DNA from: Letharia columbiana
Taxonomy: Eukaryota > Ascomycota > Lecanoromycetes > Lecanorales > Parmeliaceae
Length of the DNA stretch: 64,000 bases
Assembly: GCF_014066305.1 (NCBI RefSeq)
Contig: NW_023501044.1
Location: 1-64,000, forward strand
Direction: 5' to 3'
In this document: positions 53,752 through 64,000 of the stretch, in pieces
Layout: every line of letters starts with the position of its first letter
Position numbering within the stretch: position 1 is the first letter of the stretch
Notes under the pieces: model-generated
The model's input: the letters and a program-made list of their open reading frames with translations, nothing else
What the model was told of the DNA's origin: nothing
Databases searched by the model: none
Made by a program: the position numbers and the translations under genes

Positions 53752-54519
53752 ATGCCTGTTGCGAATGTGCTTGTCACGCAATACATCGTGAGGCATCCCA
53801 AAGGCAACGGACCATGCCCTCGCCACTGCGTTCATTTCATCACCTTCGGTCTCTCTTACGGATCGGCGGAGGTGCACGGCTGCCCTCTCATCCTTGAACT
53901 GGACTTGTCCAAACATCGGCCGCCTCAAAAGCACCTCTGTGAAGAATTCACTGGGCGGAACAGAGAGGTTGCCGAGAGCTTCTTTTCCGTCCCCGCGAAC
54001 GAGGACGAGTTTCACCGGGCCTTGGGAGAGCTCGAGCAAAGGATGAAGCGTGAACCGCGGGGAGGTTGCGTCGCGGTCCTGATCAATTGCACGGCGGGCA
54101 TGCATAGGAGTGTGGCGATGGCGGAAAGGCTGGCGGAGGCGGTGTGGAGCTGGGGTGGCTTCGGAGCCGAATGTTTGCATCTGGACCTCTGGAAGGGCAT
54201 GACGATACAAGAGAAGACGGCGGCAAGGGTGGGCGACACGGGGATGTGTGAAGGAAGACCAGCGCGAGGACATCGACGCTCGAGGCACAGGGTACAAGCA
54301 ACGTCAGAAACACGAGCGAGCGAAAAGAGGCCGAGAGGACCAGCCGCGACAGCGGATGCGGTGCTACCCCCGGGAGAAGCACCTGTACCTCAGAAGACGG
54401 TATCGTGGGCGACAGCGAGACCCGTGGGGGAACCGCACCTTCAGAAACGCGAAACCGCTGGCAGATCGGCTGATACATGGGGAAAGGATGAAAACCGAGG
54501 CAGAAGGCTTACTTCATGA
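53752..54519 (+). CDS. RapZ C-terminal-domain-like protein, 255 aa
   Basis: Single exon from ATG at 53752. Residues about 25-150 resemble the RapZ C-terminal domain as found in fungi: FITFGLSYG, LELDLSKHRPPQKHL, an AESFFSVPANEDEFHRALGE helix and the hallmark NCTAGMHRSVAMAERLAEAV, then HLDL. In bacterial RapZ this domain senses a metabolite and binds RNA; the fungal role is unknown, and the N-terminal kinase-like domain of RapZ is absent. The last 100 residues are Arg/Pro-rich and disordered. No signal peptide. Confident as a gene; function is open. Confidence 0.75.
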   Translation: MPVANVLVTQYIVRHPKGNGPCPRHCVHFITFGLSYGSAEVHGCPLILELDLSKHRPPQKHLCEEFTGRNREVAESFFSVPANEDEFHRALGELEQRMKREPRGGCVAVLINCTAGMHRSVAMAERLAEAVWSWGGFGAECLHLDLWKGMTIQEKTAARVGDTGMCEGRPARGHRRSRHRVQATSETRASEKRPRGPAATADAVLPPGEAPVPQKTVSWATARPVGEPHLQKRETAGRSADTWGKDENRGRRLTS

Positions 54520-55227
54520 GCAGGTGTGGCCGGGTCAGGCTATCTAGCGCTTTGTTTTAGTTACCGAAGTCTTTTGAGTTCCGTGGTCATGTAGTCTCCT
54601 CTTTCAAAAAAATATATTTTTTTCAGCGGTCTAGAGGTTGTAAAACTGAAAAGTCATGCATAGCGAGGATCTCAATTCACAACAGGAGAAAGCTCTCCTC
54701 CTTTATCAATCAAAATAAATCGGCTCTTGCTGTCAAAGGATCTTAAGCAGAAACAGTTGGACACACAAAAAGAAAGATTTGTGAAACCGTCGCTTTCTTC
54801 TGGTACTGCGTCTGAGTTGTAAGAGACGACTTTAGCAGATTCTACGATTCCATCAAGGGTTTTCGCCCTCTATGCATCATGTTTGCTACACACTCTTATC
54901 TGACCTTCAGCTGAAGGCCTCGATGAATTTCTTCCTCGCTCGACGCAGCTTGTGTCTCCCAGCGCTTCCGTCTCCTTCGTGTGAAAATCATGTATTGTTC
55001 ACGATAGACTTTAATCAATATCGGACATTTCGAGGCTCATGCTTCTGATAATTTAGCTAAGCTCTCAGCTGTTCCTACTGTCTATCGCGGGTAGGATAAT
55101 GTGCTAGAAAGAGTAGTGCATGTTTGGATTTGATGGGACTCAGATTCGTTACCAGACCAGGGGATGTGACGCTACTCCCTCTAGTCACAAGATCCTCCTC
55201 ACTTCCGCTCTTGACACTTGTAGAGTA
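54520..55227. other. Convergent intergenic region
   Basis: Between the 3' ends of the RapZ-C-like and SAP genes. It includes an A/T run (AAAAAATATATTTTTTTC near 54,607-54,624). No gene. Confidence 0.5.
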
Positions 55228-57428
55228 CTAGTCTCCACTCTCCATGTCGTCCTCGTCTTCACTCTCGTCTTCAAGGCTACTCTCACTCGTCACGCTAGAA
55301 CCCGACAGGCTCCAGCATCCTACACTGTCAGCACAAGATTTGCTTGTACTAGAGGTTAGCTCGGAGGTGCAAAGCTCGAGTGTTTTGCATGGTGTAGTGT
55401 CACACGAAGTATCTAGCCAGGCATCCGTAGCGGATCTCTTCTGTACTTCAAGCACAGAGTCGTCTGGATCCAACTGCTGTCTTCCTACCCTACCAAGGCT
55501 CATGTTGTCCTCGTCTTCGATCGAGGTGGGTATAGTTGAGGTGTTTGGCGAGACATGACGTGTTCCGTTTGCCCCCGCGATCCATTTGTCCAGAAGCGGC
55601 CTGCATTCTGCACTGACCCTAGAGATAGAGATCTTGCCCCGTTGCTCGATTTCCTGCTGTTCAGCATGCCGCTTACAAACAAGGATTCTGACATGACGGC
55701 TGACTTTCTTATACGGCTTGCCCGTCTCCAGCTGCAACGTGTCCTGCACCATGTTCCAGAAGCCCGAAATATTTCCCCAATCAACCACATCTTTCAACTT
55801 GAGGCATATCTGAAGTAGGATGATTTCATCTTTCGGCTGGTAGTACAACTGAGTTCGCCTAGATTTTGGCACATTGTCTTTCCTTTTCACATCCTTTCTC
55901 ATAAGCCCAGTTTGCGCTGATCTTCTCGATTCGTTCGGAGAAGCCGATGCTTTTGGGTATGATCCGCGAGATCTTGTGCCACGTGTTCCAGCCAATTCTT
56001 CAATAGCCATTGTTGGCTTCTTGTCGTTTTGAGAAGCCGATACTCTTGGGTGTGATAGACGAAGTCTTGTAGTACGTTTCGGCGCGACTTCTTGGACAGC
56101 CAGTGTTGGCTTCTCCTCAGCGATGAATTCCGTTCTATCTTCGATGTACGCTTCAAAACCAGTCGGTTCTGGAATTGCAGGCTCAATGGCTCTCGCAGGG
56201 TCCTCATTGCCGTTCATGTCATGTATACAACGACGCTGTGGCATGAGTCAGCTAGCTCTAATTGGATCGTAGGTATACTGCTGACATGTCTGTTGTGGCA
56301 GTCATTGCACGCTTTATGTATGTTTTGGCCCAGCGGCATACCATTGATTGGTTTGTGTTCGACACGTTTCATGGGTTTCGTGAGTGCCACGGTTTCCGCC
56401 GTATGATCGGTCTTCTCCGCTGTTTCTGTCACTGAGGCCAGTTCATTCTTCGCTTTCTGCACAAGCTGCTTCTCTTCAGGCATTTCTTGGCTGGCTTTGA
56501 CTTCGAGAGCAGAGAGAGGCTCGCGAGAAACTATTGACGGGCTAAGTCCTGGCACGGCAGCATCTGTCTCATTTCTCCTTTTGTCGTGAGCTTTCAAGCG
56601 GTCCTTAAGTGATGAAACCAGACCCTGGGACGGGATACAGCGGCGGACGCAAAGACTGCAAGTATCTTCCGGACTCATTGTATCGTAATTCTCGGCTGTC
56701 CTCGGCTTGGCTTGGAATTCGTCGTCTTTTTCCAAGCGCTCGACAAGGTCGGAGTTCTTACCATGGCAGAGTAGGCCACGTGCTCTGAGTTCTTCTCTCA
56801 TGGCACTCTGACTCAGGTTCTTGTAGCGTATGGGGAATACTTTGTCTGGTTCTTTTTTGCTGCAACCTTTGCGCGTGTCTTGCATCGGTGCTGCCTGACC
56901 AATCGGGGTTGTAGGTTCATGGATCTTTTGCGGAGCACAAGCGGATATTGAATTAACGATAGGTAGTTGAAATAGAGGAACGAAAGGCGAAGGAGCAGTA
57001 GGTACGGGGAGTGGATTCCTAGAGATAGCAGATCGAGAGGCAGTAGCAGCAGGTGGAACGTTCTTGTTGACATTGGGGTGATCGGTATCAGCTGCAGGCG
57101 GTCGGTCCTTGGTGGCATAGGGTCGAGGGCCAGCAGCTGGGAGCGTTAGGTGTTTGGAGACATAAGGTCGAAATGCAGTGCCTGCAGGCGGTATATTCCT
57201 AGAAGTATAGGCCGCAGGGTCAGCAGCTGTGGACGGTAGGCCTCTAGAGATACATGGTCGAGGCGCAATGGTCTGTGGTTCCTTGAATGAATAGGAAGGG
57301 AGAGGGGTTGGCGGTGTCGCGAAGTGTTGAGTAGGTATAGTGGGATGTTCGGGCGGGTGGGAAGGGCGTTGCACGCTCCTCTGACAGTCTGCCATGAGTC
57401 CGCCAAGGTACATGTTGTAGTCCGTCAT
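55228..57428 (-). CDS. SAP-domain protein with Pro-rich repeats and a Myb/SANT-like region, 716 aa
   Basis: Exons 57428-56286 and 56235-55228 join across a 50-nt intron (GTCAGC, CTGAC, CACAG) for exactly 717 codons. Residues about 50-150 are a 14-16-residue Pro-rich repeat in about six copies (TSRNIPPAG, VSKHLTLPAAG, ATKDRPPAAD, VNKNVPPAAT, ISRNPLPVP). A SAP motif follows (YKNLSQSAMREELRARGLLC), a DNA-binding helix pair, then CSLCVRRC and, across the splice, CNDCHNRHRRC, possible zinc ligands. The second exon has a helical block (YYQPKDEIILLQICLKLKD, FWNMVQDTLQLETGKPYKKV) like the Myb/SANT-type domains of fungal nuclear proteins, and an acidic Ser-rich tail. A nuclear DNA-associated role is likely; no partner is known. 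Confidence 0.75.
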
Positions 57429-59599
57429 GGTCTCTGCTGCCGAGAGGCTCGAGAGTCTAGTCGACGCGCAAGAGCGTAAATTTAGCGTGTGAATAACTCT
57501 TGCAAAAGCTTGGCATCACGGTTTGTCCCCACCGCAACACTTTATAGGTGGGATTACAAACTCGAAAGACATGTTTTAGAGCTTAATTTTAATTTTTGGG
57601 GACAGAGCTGTAGCTATTTCCTGAATAAAGATACAGACAGTACAATTCGTTTCGACTAGAACTTTCATCAAGAAGTCATGCAGAACCCCTCCCGCAAAAC
57701 TTCGCAAACCTGTCCCCTCTCTCCAAGTCCCTCACGACCAAGCAACGCCATCGACCTCTGCGCTTGTTTATGCGCACATGATGGACGCTTATCGCTTTTG
57801 AAGCACACTTGACTCCAGGGCAGCGGAGCTTACGCTGGGGGGGCCTGGGGTTGAGTAGATTGCTTGTTGTGATTTTGCAGGGGAAGAGTCCGTCTCCGGT
57901 TGCTGATTCTGGACTCGGTTTCGTCTCGACAGATGTCTCACTGGTTTGGTACCGATGTAGACTTCTGCCTTGCGTACGGGCGGGCTTCGAGTTTCCATGA
58001 GCATGAATATTAGCATAAGGAGCCATGATATACTCATGGGGCTCCCGCGTCAGCTTGAAGTCGGTCTCTTCTTTGTATATACGCGTCAAGCGCATCCCTA
58101 CCGTGATGACACCGTCTGATAATTCTCCGATGTGCCACATTTCAAGAGGTGGCAGATCCTCGAATGTTCCTTATTTTTCGATGACCGCACATTGGTGGTT
58201 ATCGAAATCGGTGCTGTCCCGTTCTTGCTCGACATATGGTTTCGAGTACAAGTATGCTTAGGTCTACCCTCAATTGTAATGCCGCTACTAATATTTCTCA
58301 GTTCTGAACAATCCATCATACCTTTTGCGCTGGAAAGCCTTTTATACCATTCTGTTGCCTCTAGTCTATACGCAGACGAGCAACGTGAATAATTACAATC
58401 CGAACACGACAAGGAGCGGAGAGCATGACATGAAGAGACCGCGTCAGTCTCGCGAAATGCCAGCGACAACGTGGACGTCTTCCCGGACAGCATTGCTGTG
58501 TTCCGACTCGATCAAGTCACAGAGAGCTTCTTCCGTCCGTCCGATCGTGACGCTCCGCAACGAGTCTCCAAATATATAAATGCATACGATCGCGCAGAGC
58601 CCCGTTCGCCGTAAGGTGACACGAGGCCCTTTTGGTCCGTACTCCACCATTACCCATCGGCCACATCCCAACACTCACGTGCGTCACACCATATCCCCGG
58701 AAACCCTCCCCCAATCTGCTCTGCTCAGCTCCACCCCTCCGCCCCACTCTCCCCTCCCTGAAACCCAGCAACCTCCACATCCCCATCCCACCCGCCAACG
58801 GCGCCTCACGCAAGAACGCCGGCGTCAGTCGCTACAACCGTGAATAAAGCACAACGATAAAAAAAACCAACCGCTCCGCTCCGTACCCTTGCATCTATTC
58901 TGCCCAGGCCATGGCCAGCTCGGGACGGATTTCAGCCAAGGAGTGGGAAAGGGGTTCGGATTGGGAAGTAGGCCCCGTGTCGACGCGGCTGGAGATACAC
59001 GTCGTCGCTGGGCTGGGCTGGGCTGGGCTGGGCTGTGCGGTGGGTCGGGAGGAAGGGAAGGAAGTCCATACGAGCTATTTTCATGCATCATCAACATTTC
59101 CGCAGCGATGTCTGTTCTGTTCATCTAGGAAACGACGCCATAAACGACCGACATCGAAACAGAGTCGAAAGAGGAACCATCCAAATCCGGTACGGCAGAC
59201 CCCAAGTACTATACTCCCACCACAGATCCTCGTCAAGCGCGTCGAATGCAGAGCTCGCGACGCCGCTTCGAGCTTTCGATTAGGAATATCGCCGGATGAG
59301 GAGTACACTGCGGATGAATGGTAAAGGCTGGAAGGGGAATGGTTTGGAATGGTAGGGGGCTTTTAGATCTTTTGGGGGGATCTGGCTAGTTGATGGAGAC
59401 AGTAGGAGGTAGAGCGAGTTCGAAGTGTGCATGGAAGGAGCAAGAATGCACCTGATCGCTCCGATATGAAGGTGTGAATATGGACAATGAATGCTAAACG
59501 AGCTATGGACATAAAATAGGGAGCGAAAGAATTAGGGATATAGTGTACATGAAAACTCTCATGAAAAATTAACTCCGTCGCCGCAAGCGTCAATCAAAA
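57429..59599. other. Intergenic, no supported gene
   Basis: Frames of 82-154 codons at 57,676-58,493 (both strands) overlap each other and have no domain, so none is accepted. A 137-codon plus-strand frame at 58,911-59,324 spans a (GGGCT)n run near 59,007-59,034 and is also doubtful. The last part is the 3' flank of the esterase gene. Confidence 0.4.
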
Positions 59600-61654
59600 T
59601 TAGTAATTAGCAGACGAGTCGCCCGCAACAGGCACAATCGTACTCGTCACAACGCTTCCTGGAGGCGCATAGCCTATAGGTGACTTCAGGTCAGCAATTT
59701 TCGCAGGACCGTTTCGATCTCGAGGCATCACTCACCGCCTAAATTGGTAACTGCAGCGGCCACCTCCCTCCAAAATCCGCATACACTCTCCGTCGTCTCA
59801 CTATCACTAATCACACTAAAGCCCAAATCTCCCGCATTCAAAACGTTTGTCAACACATCAGCGTTGCTACTCCCAGCTTTAGGCCAGTTGATCGCGGGCG
59901 GTATATTAAGCAGCTTGGCATAGGTATTCGGATCTCCACTTCTCGCATGTGACACGATGTAGGATTGATAAGTTTGTGCGAAGGAACCAAAGCCGGGGAT
60001 GAGCGGGAATGGTGCATTGTCGCCGAGAGCTGTCAAGTCTACGTTGAGGTCGTAGAATGTGGGAAGGAGATCTGTACCGTGGAAGCCTGGCGTGACTGAA
60101 TATTGAAGGTTGTAGTTGATCCCGTTGTACGCATCGCTGAGGTAGCGGACGTTGCATTGGAACGAACTATCGGCCAACAAAGCTTTGGTGCGGTCGAACT
60201 CGGTAGTGTAATTAGAGCTTCCGCTCATGACGGGCGGGTAGCGTGCTTCGATCACAGCGTTCACGCCAGCACTTTGCCCGTAAGGTGGAAAGACTTCAGA
60301 GACGAAGGTTGAGAACTGGGCGTCGGTTGTCACGTCCGACGGGACGAATATGAAGGCTTCATCGGAGACGTGGCTCAGGATCAACGAGTCGATGTCTTTG
60401 TAAAAGTTCCCTGATGCGTATTCCAGCACAGCCAACTGCCGAATCAAACTCCCATCAGCAGCCGGCCCAACAGCAAAAGTCCCCTCGGGGCCCTGCTCGT
60501 TCAATTTCGTATTAGCGCTCTGCAAAGTCTCCGCGCTCGCAGCCCTCAGACAAGCAAGGCCTTGACCAGCGCATCCAGCTAACGTCGTAAAATTCTGGAA
60601 TGTCTGCTCCAAACCTCCTTTGCGGTCAAATAAGAATTGAAAAGCTGGGCTCTGCATTACTGCTTTGCTGAACAGAGGATCTTGGCTTCCGCCAAAGGAG
60701 ACGAGATGGTGCAATATGGAGCCTGCACCGGCTGATTCGCCCCAAGCAGATACTTGGGTTGGGTCGCCGCCTACAAGGGAGATGTAAGACTGGATCCATT
60801 GGAGGGCAGCGCGTTGGTCGTAGAGGCCGGCATTCGGGAGGCCGTCAGATTCCATCGTCGTACCGGCGAGCCAGCCGTAGGCGCCGAGCTGATTTCTTGT
60901 CAGAATTGACAGGGGCGAACATTGGCTAGGAAAGGTGGATCTACCCGGTAATTACTCGCGACAAAAATAACATTCCCGCCTGACTCCTGTAGTATACCGG
61001 TCCCATCGTACAATGGCAGTATGTCTCCAAAAGAATCTTTGCCTCCAAAGATGTAGGCTCCTCCATAGAACCAAGATACGACCGGTAGCTTCACCGATGG
61101 GTTCTCCACGGCTGCGGCTGGAACGTAGATATCCAAGAACAGACAATCTACGCTTTGATCAACACTCTTTTACCTACTGCGGGACAGAAACATGGACATA
61201 CCTTCACTAGCATTGGCAAAGTACGGGACTGGTATCCCCGCCAGAAATTGATTCGCAGCCTCCCCAACCGGACTGCTGGCGCCAGGTCCCGTCAATTGAG
61301 GCCCTTTCAGAGGTGCTTGGATACAAATGGGGCCGTAAGAGCCATCTTGGACTTCGGTCTCCGTCTCCGGCGCAGCTGGTTTAGCCCATCGAAGATCTCC
61401 GACGGGCGGGGCGGCGAAGCGGATGTTTTTGAAGGTGTAGATCTGTGAAACAGATTAGAGGTAGGCACGAAAGAAGTGTGGAGAGAGAGGCAGACGTCGC
61501 CATCGGGGTTGTAGTTGGCGGCCTGGTATGTCGCATATGGTAATTTCAAGGTAGGCAGGGAGCCCGCTCGCTTATCGAAGCTAAGGCCTAGACCTGCTGG
61601 AGCTGTACGACATAATGCCGCCAAGGATAAGGCCAAGGCTAGTGTTTGCTTCAT
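59600..61654 (-). CDS. Secreted type-B carboxylesterase/lipase, 609 aa
   Basis: Five exons: 61654-61496, 61442-61202, 61147-60945, 60888-59736 and 59673-59600, totalling 610 codons. Signal peptide MKQTLALALSLAALCRTAPA. Family marks: IRFAAPPVGDLRW, DCLFLDIYVPAAA, LPVVSWFYGGAY (oxyanion loop), NYR-LGAYGWL across a splice, and the nucleophile elbow WGESAGAGS with Ser at about residue 253. The acidic residue is probably in SDEAFIF and the His in PGFHGTDLLP. The GxSxG and HG-type loops agree with the fungal lipase/carboxylesterase type-B family, which hydrolyses carboxylic esters outside the cell. Cys pairs (DC, GCAGQGLAC) are present. Substrate unknown. Confidence 0.9.
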
Positions 61655-63070
61655 GTTGGATCTCCGAAGTGGTCATTCGAGGTTGGTGAGATTGCAGGCA
61701 TGGTGTTGGGCCCCAGCATAGCTTTATGACGGTCGTGGCTGCCATCAAAAAAGGAGTAAGGAAGGGCAAGAGTGGATGGCCAACCTCGGCACCTGATTGT
61801 GGGCGATGAGATGCCATTAGCGTGGATGGTAGAGCAATGTAGTCACAGCCATACAAGTCATTTAAGAATGTAAAGTCAGCTGCAGTATCAAAGGTAGATG
61901 CCTTGTTCGGATGGTAAAGGAGGCATCTGGAGGGATGGAATTGTGAGGCGGGATAGGGAATATCGGTCATGGTGCCAGATGCAGGGGCCCGACCGAAGCT
62001 ATTCTCGGTACTCTCCCGCTTTCCCGCCTGCCCCACTTTCTACTGGCCGCGCCTACGGGCCTCTCTCACGCGAGTCACACAAACATACTTTAATCCCAGT
62101 CACACACAAAATTCAAGGTATCGCCGAGCCCCTAAATGAGGCACCACAGCCATTGGTAGAGCTATCATGCATACCTGACATGCATAGATCAAATGATGCA
62201 TGAATTAAGTCGGCAGAAGGACATGACACGCCCCACATGCCGATGCCGTCCACCTATTATTGTCTCCGCCTTCGAGATTGCTGATAGAAGCATTCCAATG
62301 GAGATAAAACGTCCGTAGCATGGCCAATAATGATGGTAGAAGGATCTCAACCAATATCCGTGCGAAGATGGGATAATCCAGGCACGCCAATAAGCTGTTG
62401 TATCGTGACGTAAGAGCGTTGATTAGCCCCCCACACACACACACACACAGAAGCGGAGCCCCGGTCAAGTGGCAAACGGGTGGGAAGGGAGTCCGTTGGA
62501 TTACCGTCCTCATGCAACAGATCTTAGCGTCGTGAACTTGCGACTCAGCCGCATTGCTGATGCAGGTACCTCGGAAAGTATCTATCTTGCACGGCAGGTA
62601 CTCAAGAGGCGTGCAACCATTCATGACTTGCTCCGAAACGTTCGAGCGAAGAGGGAAGTTGTCCTCGGTCATTCACCAGGCCGGGACGGTGAACGGACAT
62701 GAGGAAGGCGAGCTCTCTGCCAATGATCAGATACCAATTCTGAGCGAAATGAATGAAAACATCCCGATTGGATGGAGGTCCGCTCTCGGAGTTCATCTAC
62801 TATTTAAAGCCGAAGCGTCCAGATGTCTATGGAGATCCAGCAAGTACCGTGATACCTGCCACAGACACGATAACGCAGGAGTCAGGAGTATTAATGGGTA
62901 TGAACCTGTCATACTCTCATGATTCTCTTGTAATTCCACAGGCTTCATAGCCGACCCGACTCTCTTGAAGCCAGCTGAATAGTATACTAGTCCACGCAAG
63001 ACTTGCCTCTCCGGGCTTGCCCATTGGCATAAACCCGGGGGTGCCCGCACTTGATAGCCCGACGACCCTA
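61655..63070. other. Intergenic, no supported gene
   Basis: Upstream of the esterase gene and downstream of the terminal regulator. It contains a (CA)9 microsatellite at 62,432-62,449. No frame here carries a domain. Confidence 0.5.
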
Positions 63071-64000
63071 TCATGCTCTATGTACTAACACAACATCTGG
63101 CTTCTGGTTCGCAAGACCCCACGTTTTCCCCAATGCCGCCATTTTACGCAATACCCATTCCTTCTCTTCCGGTTTATCCAACATTCTGCTGATCGCTTTC
63201 AATGAGAGTATGATGAAGATGGGCCCCAGAAATGCCGCGGTGGATACATTTTCGACTGATTTGCAGATCTGGTGGGCGCAGTGTCTGTTTTCGGCCATGT
63301 ACATTGCCCGTCGCTTTGCGGTGTCGTTTGGGCTCATGGTGGGACAGTCGGATGGGCTGGTTGCTGCTGGTGTTGAAGATCCAGTGGATCTAGTCCTCAT
63401 AGGCACGTCTGTAATTGGGGAAGACGATATCCGATCTGGCAAGGTTTGCGGGGTTTCTCCGCTGCTCGTGACGTTGGTCTTTCTTGTAAGAGCAGCGCTT
63501 TCGACATCTCGGGGCGGCGTAGACTCTGCGACGATGACACTGGTCAAGGTCTCGCGAGAGAATACCATGTTGCGCGCTGCAAGTTTTTGGGCTGGTGTCA
63601 TCGGTTCCCGGGACGTTTGGAAGGTCGATTCCATGGCTGAAAGCTTAGCTTCTAGCCCAATCAAAGCGATGTTCAAGACTTTCAAAAGCGTCCAGTAACA
63701 GCAAAAAAAGGAGGCGACAAGAATGCCATGGTACTGATAGACGGTGGGAAACACCTTGTCGTCGACAGAAGATGGTACTTCTGTGGGTTCTTGTCCGGCC
63801 TCCGTCAATGCCTCAACGCATTTCTTGTGAATGGCTTTGTGATTCGACCTGTGCATATGCCCTCGGCGGACCAGATCCTGCAGCACCGAGCGATCCCGGC
63901 CCCCACTCGCCATGTAGTGTACCGCCTCCATAACGTACCCAGGCTGCTGCACAATCTCCTGAAAGAATGCCTCTCGCGCGTCTTCAAACGCACTTTTACT
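63071..64000 (-). CDS. C-terminal part of a probable fungal transcription regulator (partial)
   Basis: A frame open from the window edge to a stop at 63071, about 309 aa, with no start inside the window. The visible part has a helical region (EDAREAFFQEIVQQPGYVM, YHGILVASFFCCYWTLLKV), a Ser/Thr/Pro-rich spacer, and a C-terminal block reading ENRHCAHQICKSVENVSTAA and FLGPIFIILSLKAISRMLD. This Cys-x3-C-K-S-VE with a following hydrophobic segment and helix is typical of the C-terminus of many Zn2Cys6 fungal regulators. The zinc cluster would lie beyond the window, so the assignment is tentative. Confidence 0.55.
   Translation of the reverse strand, partial: SKSAFEDAREAFFQEIVQQPGYVMEAVHYMASGGRDRSVLQDLVRRGHMHRSNHKAIHKKCVEALTEAGQEPTEVPSSVDDKVFPTVYQYHGILVASFFCCYWTLLKVLNIALIGLEAKLSAMESTFQTSREPMTPAQKLAARNMVFSRETLTSVIVAESTPPRDVESAALTRKTNVTSSGETPQTLPDRISSSPITDVPMRTRSTGSSTPAATSPSDCPTMSPNDTAKRRAMYMAENRHCAHQICKSVENVSTAAFLGPIFIILSLKAISRMLDKPEEKEWVLRKMAALGKTWGLANQKPDVVLVHRA

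Noticed and set aside
63051..63698. 215-codon plus-strand frame at the right end
   Set aside because: Antisense shadow of the partial regulator gene, whose C-terminal motif is recognisable on the minus strand.

Overview
This window looks like accessory chromosome sequence from a filamentous ascomycete (Pezizomycotina). The evidence is short spliceosomal introns of 40-100 nt, a DHN-melanin scytalone dehydratase, several fungal-only families (DUF6593/tubby-like, rhodopsin-domain membrane protein, hydrolase-NB-ARC proteins, LysM protein), and an AT-rich block carrying the CpA-to-TpA signature of repeat-induced point mutation (RIP). A Dothideomycete is plausible but I cannot prove it from sequence alone.

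Layout. 0-4.6 kb: a broken terpenoid-type methyltransferase, an unknown ORF and a frameshifted RING gene. 4.6-9.95 kb: a RIP-degraded tyrosine-recombinase (DIRS/Ngaro-like) retroelement. A minus-strand copy with RT-RNase H and recombinase relics ends at two 134-bp direct repeats. A second, inverted RT-RNase H fragment ends abruptly at about 9.95 kb. 10.1-15 kb: an intact amidohydrolase-type decarboxylase, a 689-aa orphan, and a truncated hydrolase plus NB-ARC (NLR-type) gene. 17.6-34.7 kb: scytalone dehydratase, a run of secreted or uncharacterised proteins (NTF2-like, DUF6593, small Cys-rich, PEBP-like, CAP-like), a frameshifted sesquiterpene synthase and a 556-aa membrane-anchored unknown. 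35-41 kb: a five-exon rhodopsin-domain protein, then a relic zone with an Argonaute PIWI fragment beside a ketoreductase pseudogene split by an AT-rich insertion. 42-64 kb: a five-exon hexose transporter, a LysM protein, a second small Cys-rich secreted protein, a RapZ-C-like protein, a SAP-domain protein, a secreted carboxylesterase, and the C-terminal part of a probable transcription regulator cut by the window edge.

How the genes relate. No intact biosynthetic cluster or operon-like unit is visible. Three secondary-metabolism-type genes (methyltransferase, terpene synthase, ketoreductase) are all damaged. Secreted or cell-surface proteins, self/non-self-type genes and repeat DNA are frequent. 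The region reads as a fast-evolving compartment with gene decay next to a RIP-affected repeat block. The exon boundaries I give were read by eye from splice motifs and protein continuity. For seven intact genes (scytalone dehydratase, NTF2-like, PEBP-like, rhodopsin-domain, hexose transporter, LysM, carboxylesterase) and for the SAP and small Cys-rich genes, the exon lengths sum to a clean reading frame.
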